A DNA stretch of 64,000 nt from Adiantum capillus-veneris (GCA_014529385.2 CM043949.1:112222477-112286476); one strand, 5' to 3'. Counted from the first letter of the stretch, positions 34,723 to 50,393 are shown. The notes: generated from the sequence alone by a model not told the origin. Program-made: numbers and translations.

Positions 34723-35027
34723 TGAGGCGGTCCGGGGCGGGCAACAAGAAGAGCAACCTCTAGACACCCTTCAAGGCTCCCGTGCTGCTCAATGGGGCTA
34801 GGGCACAACACAACACAAACCAAAACAACAAACCCACAGCCAAATCCCAACTACACAAGGGGCACCACATAGTTTAAGAGCGAACTAGGACGCAAAAGAG
34901 GAGAATCGTTAGAGCAACCCACAAACAAGCAAGGAATTTACACTAACCCTAACACCAATGGAACACTCTCACACACTAAAACACGAGAGAGAGAGAGAGA
35001 AAGAGGGAGGAAGTGCTCGGGCTGCTT
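34723..35027 (-). repeat. 5' LTR of the nested Tat element, truncated (305 of ~2714 bp)
   Basis: Matches 26097-26443 up to GTGCTCGGGCTGCTT, where host LTR sequence (CGCCTCGCCGG, as at 50101) takes over. The part lost is the upstream (U3) portion of the LTR. Confidence 0.88.
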
Positions 35028-35116
35028 CGCCTCGCCGGAAGGAAGGTCATTGTAAGTACTGTAGAAATAATTCTCCCCGCACACCCCCGAGGGCTTTCAT
35101 CATTTGCAAATCTCAA

Positions 35117-35153
<37 letters not shown>

Positions 35154-35301
35154 GGTGTTCATATCATCATGGTCTGCGTCCTAGCCGCTCAAAGCTAGGT
35201 GGTGTCCCCTGTTCGCTTTACCGTGACAGGCTCGAGGCACGCCATTCGGCCCCGACGTTTTTAGAGGCTGTTGGGGTTCGGGGTTCGCTTTGCTCCCGTC
35301 A
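35028..35301 (+). repeat. 5' LTR of the large Tat element, right part
   Basis: Aligns with 50101-50393, including a (TG)n run (35121-35149; 50192-50230 in the 3' LTR) and the common end GCTCCCGTCA. Confidence 0.9.
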
Positions 35302-35303
35302 TT

Positions 35304-35321
35304 TGGTGCCCCCACGGAGGA
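35304..35321 (+). other. Candidate primer-binding site of the large Tat element
   Basis: TGGTGCCCCCACGGAGGA lies two bases after the LTR end. It is similar in pattern to the nested element's site. Confidence 0.45.
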
Positions 35322-35592
35322 GGGCTTTTAAGACCCTTCGGTTTACAATGCTGAAAGTGGTGCCCACTATCAATTATGGACGAATGGCTGAAGGAATTTT
35401 CTAACTGGAGGAGGGAAGAAGAGGAGACGAAGGAGGTGCCAGCCGCCTTCATTGAAGTACTACTACCAGGCTGCAGTGTCGTCAGTATTCAAGAGATAAA
35501 TTCTCCATCTCGTGTCGCTCGTTCTAACCACAAATTGAGAGCATCAGGTGGGAGGCTGGTGAAGTGCGATCACCGTTGTCAACCAAGACACA

Positions 35593-36271
35593 TTGTCAAT
35601 GAGTGCCAACAACGAAGGCAGCGAAAGGGCTGAAATCATCTACATCGACATTCATCACGAAGAAGTCATTCACATCAAAGAAGGAAAGAAAACGGTGAGG
35701 CCTCTTTTCCCTAAAGAAACTGCAGTTAAAGTTATAACCTTTACTCCAAAGTGGCCTAAAGGGGCTGCTCGAGCCAAAGGTAAAGAGAAGTTAAGCCAGT
35801 CTGGAAACACATGACCTCGAAGGGAGAAGCATCTGGCCAAGCAAGTGCTTCAAGCTTAGAAAGCTGGGTTGTACCTAGCTTGCCAAAGAGGAAGTCATCC
35901 GAAGCTAAGCGGCGGAAGGTCGCCTACCGATTTGCACGACGCATGCGAGTGCTACCAATACACTTCGACAATCTTGAAGAAGAAGTGGTAAGAAGATTCC
36001 CATGTACTAGGGAAGAGTGGTTCGGCTACTGCTCTCGCTGTTTTGGAAGACGGGTAGAGGATTTTCCTCCTCTCCCTGTACAACTTATCCTGAAGAAGCT
36101 CTCTACCACAGGTGAAACCTAGTGGGCTGGGGACGAGTTGCAACTGAATGGAGTAGAATTCATGCAACACGCCGACTACGGAAATTACCTACAATTGCTA
36201 CTAGCCAAAAGGTTGGGAGTGGTCAGACGCGTCACCATCACCCCGCACGTGCTGAGCAAAAGGAAGATCCC
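35593..36271 (+). pseudogene. Leader ORF upstream of gag in the large Tat element, function unknown
   Basis: Open frames before gag are 35593-35814, which overlaps ATG 35811 by ATGA, and 35811-36122, which continues past a TAG (36120-36122) with coding-like text to about 36271. The text is basic and partly hydrophobic (KRKSSEAKRRKVAYRFARRM, then EEWFGYCSRCFGRRVEDFPP). Ogre/Tat elements are known to carry an extra ORF before gag, so a degraded ORF1 is a reasonable reading. I see no named domain. The nested Tat element has only about 600 bp between its LTR and gag and lacks this ORF. Confidence 0.4.
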
Positions 36272-36677
36272 ATGAAAGGCGACGACCTCTTGTGGATGTG
36301 CCGACTCATCAACACAGGCACGGTAAGAGTATAAGTAAGTATTCCACCCTCAGTGCATGATGGAAAACGGGCCGACAACATTCCCGTTCAGATTCCTGCA
36401 GCATATGCATATGAATATCTATGTAGGTAGGAAAGTCTTCTACCAACAGAAGATCGTATACCCATTCAGTGTGGCGATACTAGGAGAAATCCTCAATTTC
36501 CCAAACCCTATCAATCTCTCCATATTAGATTACCATCATTCCTTTAATGTTTCTATATTTATCCTGTTTTAACCTATCCACCCAACCCTGTGAAAAGCCG
36601 CTATGAGCCGCTACTGTTGTTAATGTATTAATCTATATAAAGAAAAAAAAAGGTTTGTAATTTCCTGAGTCACTACC

Positions 36678-39205
36678 ATGGCAATTGTTTCTTTCCCCAA
36701 GATCAGTGGAAAGAAGGGAGAAGATCTCACTACCAAATTTTTAAATGATTTCGACATTGCTTGTGTCGTCTCCAACAAAGATGACGATGCTTCACGACTT
36801 AGAATTTTTCCTCTACTGATGAAAGTAGAGGCCAAGTCCTGGTATAATGCATTGCCCCAGACTACCAAGAATGCATGGGATGTGTTAAGGGATCCTTTTG
36901 TAAAGAGGTTTGGTGGAGGCACAACCTCGGAGAAGCTATGACAGCTACTACTGACGGAATTGAAGCAGGGAGGTCTGCTAGAGTATGCCACCTACGAGTC
37001 CAAATTTGTGGACTTATGGGAGATATGGGTTGCCTCACTGGAGGAAGGCGAAGGAGCACCTAATTTCCTAAAGAAGGACCGTTTCATTGTTGGTCTATGG
37101 TTGCTGCTTAGAGAGAAGGTGAAGGGAAGGTTTCCTGCAACATATGAGTTGGCAGTCGAAGTAGCCCACCTTAAAGACAAGAAGTTGCGCATGCAAGCAA
37201 GAGTAAACGAGTCAGAGGAAACAAGCTCGGCCCGACCAACCCCAGTGACTGCAACAGCTAGTCATAGAGCCCAACCGCAAGAGGCATCAAAAGAGCAACA
37301 AGACCTGCTGAGTTTCATCACCACCCAACTAGAGAGTTTGTCTATGCATCAGGTGCAGCTAGGTCATGCACCTGTCAGGAATCCATAACAAGGAAGAGGA
37401 CAACGAAGGCAGAACCAGGAGTACCACTAATACAACTGCGCGGAAGACGGCCATGGAATGTACTACTGTCCACACCCAAGGAGGCAAAATTTCAATAGAG
37501 GGGGGAGACAAAATCATATCTCTCTGCCAAGAGCAAGACCACCACCACCTAGGCAACCAGGACCGATCCCACCGGTCCAAATCCTTCGACCACCTTTACA
37601 ACAACAAACACCACCCCAACCTCTTATTCCACCACCTGCTGTGAACTAAGCGGTGAGTGTTATTAGCTTGGAGGCTAAAGGGAAGGCAAAGGTAGAAGAA
37701 TCAGTTCGAGAGAAGCACAAAGGGAAAGCAAAGGTAGAAGAAGTGGATGCTATCGGAGTAAAGCGTGCCAGGCACAAGGAAGCCTCTCAAAGAGAAGAGA
37801 AGATGAAAGGGAAGGCTGAGTCTATCAAGCAAGCAGCTAAACCGCGACGGAAGATAGACATCGTGGACTTCTCACTAGGTGAGTATGCAAAACCCTATGA
37901 CTTAGTTCCGGATGTAATAATGCAGGGGCCCGAAGATAACTTGGCCTCAATTACTCCACCTCGCACCAAGGATGAGGAGCCAATGGACAAAAATGCTAAG
38001 TACTAGGAAATCAACACCCAGGATAGCTGGGGCTATCTCTGGAAGGGATCTCGACGAAATCCTACCAACCATGGATGCCTACATCAAGGGGCAACGAATC
38101 TCAAACATCTACATAGATGGTGGCGCACAAATATGCGTCATGAGTGAAAAGATGATGCACCATCTAGGTCTAGAGGTAAGTAGGTCGGCACCCTGCCGAG
38201 CCAAGATGGCAAACAATGTAAGAGTGAAATGCGTGGGCATTGTAGATGCGGTCAAAGTAAAACGCATTCCGTACAGAAGTAGAGGTAGACATCTTCGTCA
38301 TGCCACACAAATGGGAGGACTACCCCATCATTCTTGGGAGGCCTTGGCTTAAGGCTATGGAAGCTAAACAAGACTGGAGCCTCGGAATGATTCAGATGAA
38401 GGACGCTAAAGGGAAGTCCATATTCTACGACATGAGGACTGGAAAGCAGCGCAACATGATCTTGGAGGCTTCAAAAGATGAGTCCACCAGCGACTATTCG
38501 TCTACCTCAGGAGAAGAGACAACCACCACCAACGGAAGTGACAGTAGCATCGAAGTGATGGGGGTCATTCTTAAAGACCCAAAAATATTGACACAATTTG
38601 AAACACCCCCGACAAACCAAGAGGGATCATCAGGTATGCAGTCCTTGGAGGATGCAGGTAAGTTACAAAAAATGCTCTCAAATGAGTTAACCGATGAAGA
38701 AAGGAAGGAGTATGTCTCCATGCTAGGTAACTTCACTACTTTGTTCATTGATGGCTATGATAAGATCACAGGAATTACAGTAGTGCAACACCACATAAAA
38801 CTCAAGGAAGGCAGTAAACCCGTAGTACAAAAGCTCAGAAGACTTGGAGTAATCCAACAAGAGGCACTTCTTAAAGAAGTGAGAGGTTTGCTACAAGCAG
38901 GTTTCATCTACCCTATCGAAGACTCAGAGTGGGTCTCCCTAGTAGTAGTCACACCAAAAAAAAATGGTAAGTGGAGAGTCTATGTGGACTATAAACCTCT
39001 CAATGCAGCCACGAAGAGGGATCACTTTCCCCTCCCATTCCAGGATGAGAATCTCAATGAAGTGGTAGGTCACGAACGATACACAGTGTGCGACGGCTAC
39101 TCAGGATACTTCCAGATTAGCATTGCGGAAGAAGATCAGAAGAAGACAACCTTCATCACACCTTGGGGATGCTTTGCTTACACAGTGATTCCAATTGGCC
39201 TCACT
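36678..39205 (+). pseudogene. Large Tat element: gag, protease and first part of RT (degenerate)
   Basis: From ATG 36678 one frame holds gag (KISGKKGEDLTTKFLNDFD) with stops at 36939 and 37386. It continues to a damaged zinc knuckle (YNCAEDGHGMYYC, first Cys lost, near 37430) and a Lys/Glu-rich linker (37653-38006). Frameshifts near 38000 and 38300 lead through the protease (YIDGGAQICVMSEKMM) and GRPWL into RT (VDYKPLNAATKRDHFPLPFQ, GYSGYFQISI). RT stops at 39205 where the copia copy is inserted, and resumes at 44652. Sequence and order parallel the intact polyprotein at 28839-34112, so this is a relative in the same group, far more decayed. Confidence 0.88.
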
Positions 39206-39967
39206 TGTTAGGAAATAAGACGTAGCTAAATAGATTTTTGAGTAGATTACTTAATGGAGAGAGATAGATTTCACACACAAGAGATTATAGAGTAGAGAGA
39301 GAGAGAGAGAGAGTACACACGATATACGTGGTTCACCCAATGTGGGCTACGTCCATGGGAAAGCAGCCACTCAATGGCTTTAGCACTTCAAAAGAAGAAG
39401 TGGTTTACAAAGGGATTAAAACCTTAATAGAGCTCCCGCCTTGCTTCACTCTCACCACCTCACACTCACCTTGTTGCATCAACTTCACACTATGAAATGT
39501 GTGTAGAAATGGCCTCCTTTTATAGGTCAAAAGGGCTGCCCTCTCTTATGAGAGACAGCCATGTGTAGCCGCCCTTGTGCGAATAAGTCCAAATCGGACC
39601 CTCCAATCCGCCCATGTGTGGCCTCCCTTGAGAAGACAAGTCCGCTTTTGAATTCGGCCACCAGCCACCGGCCATTGACTTCCGACCACCGGCCATCGGC
39701 CAACCGACCGGTTGTTTTCCGACCACTTTCCGGCCGCCGTCCGGCCATAATATTCCGACGAAAAGGAATATTCAGGCAAAAAAAGGTCTCGGGGGCCTCC
39801 GCCCCCGAGGCCTCTAAAGTTGGCCCTGATTTTTCTCCGTGAAAATTTTGGTTTCCGGTGAGTGATTTTCCTTCACGCACGATGGCTTCTCCTCATAATG
39901 GGGGCCTTACAAACGTGCGCTTTTACCAGAGAAAATTACAAGGATAAATCAGGCTCCATAATTAACA
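39206..39967 (-). repeat. 3' LTR of copia copy 2
   Basis: TGTTA at 39206 to ACA at 39967 (plus-strand view). A purine tract (AAGTGGGAGATT on the minus strand) lies just inside at 39968-39980. Confidence 0.92.
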
Positions 39968-40027
39968 ATCTCCCACTTGGAGACTAATCTCCAAACCAAA
40001 CCTGTGACTGCTTTCCATTCTGGCTTC

Positions 40028-43000
40028 TTATCCTTGAATGCCGATTGAAGATGAGCAAAAGCTCAACTTCTCCTTGTTGACCACCTTTGTAAACATGTCT
40101 GCAGGATTTTCACTCGTATGCACCTTTCCTAGCTTGAGCTGTCCCTCTTTCAAAAGAGTGCGTTTGAAATGATATCTCACCTCAATGTTCTTTGTCCTTG
40201 AATGAAAGGCTGAGTTCTTCGCAAGATGGATAGCACTTTGGCTATCACTGTACAAGACACAATTGTCTTGTTTAAATGCAAGCTCTTCTAAGAATCTGTG
40301 AAGCCACAGAATTTCTTTGCTTGCCTCCGTCATTGCTACATACTCTGCTTCCGTGGTAGAAAGTGAAACCACTTTCTGCAGCTTTGAAGCCCAGCTTACT
40401 GTTGTGCCTCCAACTGTGAACATATAGCTAGTAGTGCTCCTTCGAGTATCTTTGTCACCTACCATATCTGCATCAACATACCCTTCTAGAAAAATATCAG
40501 TTCCTTCAAAATACAAAGCATTTGTTGTTGTCCCTTTTAGATACCTAAGTATCCACTTCACAGCTTGCCAATGCTCTTTACCTGGGTTGTCCATGAACCT
40601 ACTCACAACTCCCACTGCATGTGCAATGTCTAGCCTTGTCCAGACCATAGCATACATTAGAGAACCTACCGCTGTAGCATATGGAACTTTAGACATATAG
40701 GCTATCTCCTCTTGTGTCTTTGGACACATATCCTTCGTTACTTTAAAATGACCAGCCAAAGGTGTAGAAATTGGTTTTTCATTTTGCATTGCAAACCTTT
40801 CTAGTACCTTCTTGATGTAATCTTCTTGAGATAGCTTTATTGTCTTCTTCGTCCTGTCCCTTGATATTTTCATACCAAGTATCCTCTTTGCAGCACCTAA
40901 ATCTTTCATTGAAAACGATTTAGATAGCTCCTCTTTTAGGTCTTTGATGTCTTGCATGTTAGCACTTGCAATCAACATGTCATCAACATACAACATTAGG
41001 ATGATAAATTTCCCATCTCCCAAATTCTTCGTGTAGATGCAATGATCCGAGTTGCATCTTGTGAATCCATGATCCAACATCCATCGATCAAACTTCAAGT
41101 ACCATTGTCTTGATGCTTGCTTTAAACCATACAAGCTCTTCTTTAATCTGCAAACCATTTTCTCCTTACCTTTTACTTCATACCCCTTTGGTTAAAGCAT
41201 GTAGATTTCCTCCTCTAAGTCACCGTGAGGGAATGCCGTATTTACATCCATTTGCTCGAGATTTAGATCATGAGCAGCCACAAGGCTTAAGACAAGCCTT
41301 TTCTTCCCACCTTCTTCTTCCTTTAGCTTGTACACCCATTTCTTTTGAAGTGCCCGCTTACCTTTAGGCAACTCAACCAACTCCCATGTTTGGTTGCGAT
41401 GTAGTGAGTCCATCTCCACTTGCATGCTCTTCGTCCATTCTTCTTTGGATTCATGTTGCATAGCTTCTTCATATGATTCCGGCTCTCCAGAATCTGAGAT
41501 CAAGAGATGGTTGAAGGAAGAACAAACCTTTCTGGAGGTCTACTTGCTCTTGTAGATCTTCGGGGAATAGGTTGAGGCTCCTCATTTGGTTGACGTTGTT
41601 GCACATTGTCACCGTTTGCAGTCCTTGAGTCTTCACCGTCCTCAAGCTCCATGTACTCATCACCTGTTTCTTTTGTTTGTTTTCTTTCCAAGTAATCTTT
41701 GTACATATTTTTTTCGTTAAAAATTACATCCCTACTCCTTAAGATTTTACCATCTTCAGGATTCCATAGGCGATACCCAAAGTCTCCTTCTCCATAGCCA
41801 ATGAAGAAACACTTTTTGGACTTTGCATCTAACTTTGATCTTAGGCTTCTATCTATGTGCATGAAAGCCTCACACCCAAACACTTTGAGAAATGCATAAT
41901 TCACCGGTTTACCTGTCCATGACTCTTCTGGAACTCCCCCATCCAATGCCGTTGAGGGTGACCGATTGATTAAGTACACAGACGTACTTACAGCTTCCGC
42001 CCAAAGCTCAAGCGGTAGGCCTGCATGTAGCCGCATGCTTCGTGCTCGTTCCATGATTGTCCTGTTCATCCTTTCCGAAATCCCATTTTCTTGAGGTGTC
42101 CTTGGGGTTGTCCTTTGCCTCCGAATGCCATTACTAGCACAAAAGCTTTCAAAAGCTTGGCTGCAATATTCGCCTCCATTGTCGGATCTAAGGCATTTAA
42201 CCTTGGTACCTGTTTCATTCTCCACAAAGGCTTTCCACCTTTGAAATATGGAAAATACATCAGATTTATTCTTCATGACATAAACCCATGTTTTTCTAGT
42301 CGCATCGTCTATGTATGTTACACAGTACAATGAGCCACCAAGTGATGGTGTACTTGCAGGACCCCAAACATCAGAATGAACCAACTCAAGTTTTTTATTT
42401 TTTCTTTCATTTCTTGATTTTTGAAATTTTATCCTCTTTTGTTTACCATAAACACAATCTTCACAGAACTCTAAGTCCACTTCTTTCAAACCTGGTAGAA
42501 GCTTCTTTGTTTGAAGGATTTGCATTCCTTTGGCACTCATATGCCCAAGTCGGTAGTGCCACACCGCACTGTCAACTTTTGTAGTTGCTACACAAGCTGA
42601 AGGTTGCGTGCTAACAGTACACAAGTAAAGTGTACCGACTTTTTCACCATTGGCAACCACCAAAGATCCCTTTGAGATCTTCCACCGTTTATTTCCGAAT
42701 GCAATGTTGTGACCTTCATCGTCCAATTGTCCTGTAGAGATTAAATGTTTTCGAAGAGAAGGAACATGCCTAACATCTTTAAGCTTCCATTCATTTCCGT
42801 TAGCAGTTTTGACAGAAACTGTACCTTTGCCGACAATCTCACAAGCTTCATCATCTCCCAAGTATACATACCCAAAATTACCTTTGGTGTAGTCTTGGAA
42901 ATGTTGCTTGTGTGGTGTCGCATGGAATGAAGCCCCGGAATCTACTATCCAGGAATTAGACACATTGTCTAATGAGAGAATTAGAGCATCTTGCTCTACT

Positions 43001-43812
43001 TTACCTACCACATTGGCCTCCGATGTTGGCTTGTTGTCTTGAGACTCTGTCTCCTTCTTCTTCTTGGACCAGCAATCCTTCTTGACGTGGCCCTTCTTGC
43101 CGCAGTTCCAACATTCAAGAACTGACTTTGTGCGTGACTTGCTCCGCCTTGAGCGATCACGACCCTTTTGGTTTTGGAACCTCTCCTTAAGCCTTCCTCT
43201 TGTTTCCACTGATAGTGCAGCACTTGATGATTCTCCTGTGCTTCTCCTTCGCATTTCCTCGCTTTGGAGAACACCCACAACATCATCAAACTTAAGAGTA
43301 TTTGTGCCAGAGATAGAATTACTTACAGCCATCACAAGGATTTCCCAACTATCCGGTAGAGATGATAGTATAAGGAGAGCTCGCACTTCGTCATCGAAAT
43401 TGATTTTCACTGATCGAAGTTGACTTATGTTTGTGTTAAAGTCATTTAGGTGTTCTGCAACTGAACCATTCTCTGCCATCTTTAGATTGAACAAGCGCTT
43501 CATAAGAAATACCTTATTAGATGTTGATGGTTTCTCGTAGAAGTCGTCAAGTGACTTCATCAAGTCTTCCGTGGTCTTCATCTCCGAAACATTGAAGTCC
43601 ACCGTTGACGCCAAGCTTAACCGGATTGTTCCCAGTGCCATTCGATCAAGGACAATCCATGCTTCATCTGCCATTGTTGCGGGCTTCTTTGCAAGACCGC
43701 CTAGTGACAAATAGAGGTCCTTCTGGTAGAGATAGTCTTCAATCTGCATCTTCCAATGTTGGTAGTTTTTTCCGTTGAACTTCTCAATCTTGAGCTTCCC
43801 TTCCTCCGCCAT
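40028..43812 (-). pseudogene. Copia gag-pol polyprotein, copy 2: one frameshift, one stop, partial RT deletion
   Basis: Starts at ATG 43812. Gag, knuckle CWNCGKKGHVKKDC, an intact protease motif WIVDSGASFHAT, integrase with CLRSDNGGEYC, and the RNase H tail are all present. Three lesions are visible against copy 1: a one-base deletion near 41520 (FVPSFNH becomes FVLPSTIS and the frame shifts), an in-frame loss of about 32 codons near 41295 that removes the start of the RT domain, and a CAA-to-TAA stop at 41192-41194. The last part (40028-41158) is open and carries MYGLKQ-type and LYVDDM motifs. Confidence 0.9.
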
Positions 43813-43871
43813 AACTCCCACTCAATTCAAGGAATCCTTTCCTTGAGATAATTTAGCTACGAGGAAACCTT

Positions 43872-43883
43872 GCTCTGATACCA
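43872..43883 (-). other. Primer-binding site of copia copy 2
   Basis: Minus strand TGGTATCAGAGC, the initiator-Met type, two bases from the 5' LTR. Confidence 0.9.
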
Positions 43884-43885
43884 GT

Positions 43886-44646
43886 TGTTAGGAAATAAGA
43901 CGTAGCTAAATAGATTTTTGAGTAGATTACTTAATGGAGAGAGATAGATTTCACACACAAGAGATTATAGAGTAGAGAGAGAGAGAGAGTACACACGATA
44001 TACGTGGTTCACCCAATGTGGGCTACGTCCACGGGAAAGCAGCCACTCAATGGCTTTAGCACTTCAAAAGCCTTGCTCCCGCCTTGCTTCACTCTCACCA
44101 CCTCACACTCACCTTATTGCATCAACTTCACACTATGAAATGTGTGTAGAAATGGCCTCCTTTTATAGGCCAAAAGGGCTGCCCTCTCTTATGAGAGACA
44201 GCCATGTGTAGCCGCCCTTGTGCGAATAAGTCCAAATCGGACCCTCCAATCCACCCATGTGTGGCCGCCCTTGAGAAGACAAGTCCGCTTTTGAATTCGG
44301 CCACTGGCCACCGTCCATTGACTTCCGACCATCGGCCACCGGCCATTGACTTCCGACCACAGGCCATCGGCCATCGGCCAACCGACCGGTTGTTTTCCGA
44401 CCACTTTCCGGCCGCCGTCTGGCCATAATATTCCGGCGAAAAGGAATATTCCGGCAAAAAAAGGTCTCGAGGGCCTTCGCCCCCGAGGCCTCTAAAGTTG
44501 CCCCTGATTTTTCTCCGTGAAAATTTTGGTTTCCGGTGAGTGATTTTCCTTCACGCATGATGGCTTCTCCTCATAATGGGGGCCTTACAAATGTGCGCTT
44601 TTACCACAGAAAATTACAAGGGTAAATCAAGGCTCCATACTTAACA
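43886..44646 (-). repeat. 5' LTR of copia copy 2
   Basis: Matches 39206-39967 with local indels: a shorter (GA)n run, a missing segment near 44070, and an extra GGCCA-rich repeat near 44330-44380. Confidence 0.92.
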
Positions 44647-44651
44647 TCACT

Positions 44652-47367
44652 AACGCCCTGGCCACATTTCAGCGCTATGTAACCTTTGTTTTCCAACCCT
44701 ACTTTGGAACATCAATACGGGTTTTCATAGATGATTTTTGCATCTATAGTTCATGAGCCCTTCATTTGAGCAAAGTCTATGATGGCTTAACCAGGCTGCA
44801 AACCTTGGGTGGCCAGCTCAACGTGGATAAGTGTCACATTGGTGAAAGCAAAGTCACTCTCCTTGGCCATGTAATTTTAGCAAAAGGGATTGAGGCTAAC
44901 CCTAGCAAGATTCAAGCCCTGGTATCTTTGTCGTCAACCACCACCGCTAAGCACCTGGTTTCTTTCCTTCAAAAAGTAAGATACTTAAGCAGGTTCATTC
45001 ACTTGCTATCTCAAGTGGTCCTTCCCCTACAACAACTCACCCAGAGGGATGTCTTCTCATGTAGTGAAGAGAATGAGCATCAATTTACTGAGGTAAAGCA
45101 AATCCTAGCTAAGCTTCCCACTATTTCATCTCCTAGGTGGGACGAGCCATTTTATGTGAACCCTAGTGTAGGAAGTGATACACTCGGAGCTGTGCTAATG
45201 CAAAAGGACCCCCAAACTTCTTTCATGCGTCCTATTTACTTCTCTAGTCGTGTCATGACCCCGTCAGAAAAGGGATTTACCGAAGTAGAACACATGGTTC
45301 TGGCACTAATGTTTGCCACCACAAAGTTCCGCTCCTATCTCCTGCCTAGACCCTTTGTAATCCTGACAATGGAAGAGTTTTTCCCATATGTAATGTGACA
45401 CATGGATGTCTCATCTAGGATCTCAAAGTGGTTAATTAGATTACAAGAGTTTGACTGAACCATGCAAGTAGAAAACTCCACCAGGGCTAGTTTAGCGGGA
45501 ATTCTCACTCATCGCCATTATGAGAAGAAGCTGAAGGTCAACACGGGAGGGAAGGAAGAAACACCAATGGTAGAGAATCCTAGGTCGGAAAGAGCTCACT
45601 CTCTTTTCTTTGACGGACCATACAAGAGAACAATGGACCAGTCTGCAGAGGCATAGCATTTTCAACGAGCAACAAGAAAGAGTATTCTCCATCGAGCAGT
45701 TATTACCCTCCCACTCCAACAATGAAGCAGAGTATGCAACCCTAATTCTTGGGTTGGAACAATGTATCTCACAAGGAATTCAGCGCCTAAATGTGTTTGG
45801 CGATGCTTTGCTTTTGATAAGGCAGATAAATGGCAGCTAGGTTTGTAAGAATCAGGTTTTACTTGGTCAACTACGCCAAGTTAAGGATCTTCTAAGGAAG
45901 TTTGAAGCAGTGAAACTATTTCATGTCCCCATAGCAGAAAATCAGGAGGCAGATGCTCTGGCCAAAGAAAGAATACAAGACGTTCCCGTAGGAGCCATCA
46001 AACTGAAGCTACCTCTCTTTCAAGGTAGTGATGCTATGCCTTATGTTGTCATCTTTTTAGATACAGGAGAATGTCCGTAAGGATACACCAAAGGCCAGAA
46101 ACAATGGCTGGTCAAGAAGGCTACTAGATACCGCCTTGAAAACGACCACTTGTATTGTAAGGGAAATGATCAAATTCTCAGGCAGGTGCCAACCTCCAGT
46201 GAGATCACATAGGTAATTTCAAGTTGCCATGATGGTGTCTGCGGTGGTCATTTTGCTCTAGATATCACCAGTAGGAAGATTCTACAAGCAGGATACGCTT
46301 GGCCTAGTTTGAACAGGGATGTACACCATTGGTGTAAAACATGTAAGGCCTGTCAAATGGCCAATGATCACACATTAACCTACGAGCCACAAACTCCTAT
46401 CATCTCATATGGTCCATTTGAGAAATGGGGAATAGATGCAATCGGTCCTTTACCAAGGGCCCAATCAGGTAAACTGTATATCATAGTGGGTGTAGACTGC
46501 ATGACTCGATGGGCAGAAGCAACAGCCACCACCCGCATTACAGCTCAAGAGGTAGCAAAGTTCATTTTTGAACATATCTGTTGCCGTTTTGGCACTCCTT
46601 TTGAGATAACATTAGATAGATGACCAGGATTCAGAGGTGATTTGGTGGGAGAATTGATGACGAAGTTAGGCATCACACGCCGACATTCCACACCATACTA
46701 TCCACAATGCAATGGTCTGGTAGAGAAGGTAAACGGAATGATTTGCAAAATCATCACAAAGTAGGTGAACAATCACACAGGGTACTGGGATAAACATCTC
46801 ATGGCAGCTCTTTGGGCCTACCGAACAACGTTCCGAACATCACTAGGTTTCACCCCTTTCCATCTAGTTTATGGGAAGGAGGCAATTCTACCCATTGAGG
46901 TACAGATAGCCAGCTTACGAGTTTTGGCTAGCCAGATACATCGTCCAATTGTAAATCTCCGAAACCACATCTTGGATTTGGAGAGGCTCCAACTAGATAG
47001 GGAAGAAGCAATCAATCACTATGCAGCGCAGGCAGAATGACGTCGGCTCACTTTCAATCAAGGGCTTAAAGAAAAGGGACTGGAAAAAGGTATGTTAGTG
47101 CTGAGGTACGACAACAGATTTAACCACAAGAAGGACAAAAAATTTCAACCAAGATGGGAGGGACCATTCATCATCAAGAAACGCTATGACAACGGCATCT
47201 ATAAACTGATGGAAGCAAATGGGAGAATTCACAAGACTAGGGTCAATGGATGCAGACTGAAAAGGTATTTTCTTAGGTTTGATCCAGAATTCATGCTAGA
47301 CATTCTGAAAAAGGGAGGACCCTCTAACGCCACAGCTAAAGATGCAGAGGAAGGGCTAGAAGCATGA
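44652..47367 (+). pseudogene. Large Tat element: rest of RT, two RNase H domains, integrase (degenerate)
   Basis: RT continues with ATFQRY and VFIDDFCIYSS, then a TGA at 44754. Open stretches follow: RNase H (44766-45398), the second RNase H (FFDGPYKR near 45610, EAEYATLILGLEQC to 45840, NQEADALAKE near 45940), the integrase zinc site (HDGVCGGHFAL...HWCKTCKACQ), the core (WGIDAIGPLPRAQSGKLY at 46420-46460; second Asp before a TGA near 46621; E in LVEKVNG), and the tail (46765-47367, RWEGPFIIKKRYDNG). At least eight stops interrupt it. The domains mirror those of the intact nested polyprotein. Confidence 0.88.
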
Positions 47368-47379
47368 ATGCCTCTAGCC

Positions 47380-47395
47380 AAAAGGAGAGGGCTAA
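47380..47395 (+). other. Polypurine tract of the large Tat element
   Basis: AAAAGGAGAGGGCTAA directly before TGATGGCC. Confidence 0.8.

Positions 47396-50393
<2,998 letters not shown>

Larger units (their letters stand above)
26097..35027 (-). mobile_element. Nested Tat-type Ty3-gypsy element with intact ORF and truncated 5' LTR
   Basis: Read on the minus strand: a truncated 5' LTR (35027-34723), primer site, gag-pol, purine tract, and a full 3' LTR (28810-26097). It sits in the 5' LTR of the large Tat element. At its right junction about 2.4 kb of its own LTR is missing, together with 108 bp of host LTR (the counterpart of 49993-50100), so a deletion followed insertion. The target duplication is lost for the same reason. 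Confidence 0.88.
39206..44646 (-). mobile_element. Complete Ty1-copia retrotransposon, copy 2 (same family as copy 1)
   Basis: 5441 bp, LTRs 762 and 761 bp, flanked by TCACT at 39201-39205 and 44647-44651. It lies on the minus strand inside the RT of the large Tat element. Removing it and one TCACT restores the RT reading FGLTNA...ATFQR type motif, which proves the insertion site. Confidence 0.95.

Noticed and set aside
39527-39880. Open frame of 117 codons with HGEKSG and GRKTT-type text, and relatives at 3078-3412, 7778-8167 and 44128-44558
   Set aside because: It lies in the GGCCGG-rich part of the copia LTR and occurs in all four LTRs in changing frames. It is LTR sequence, not a gene.
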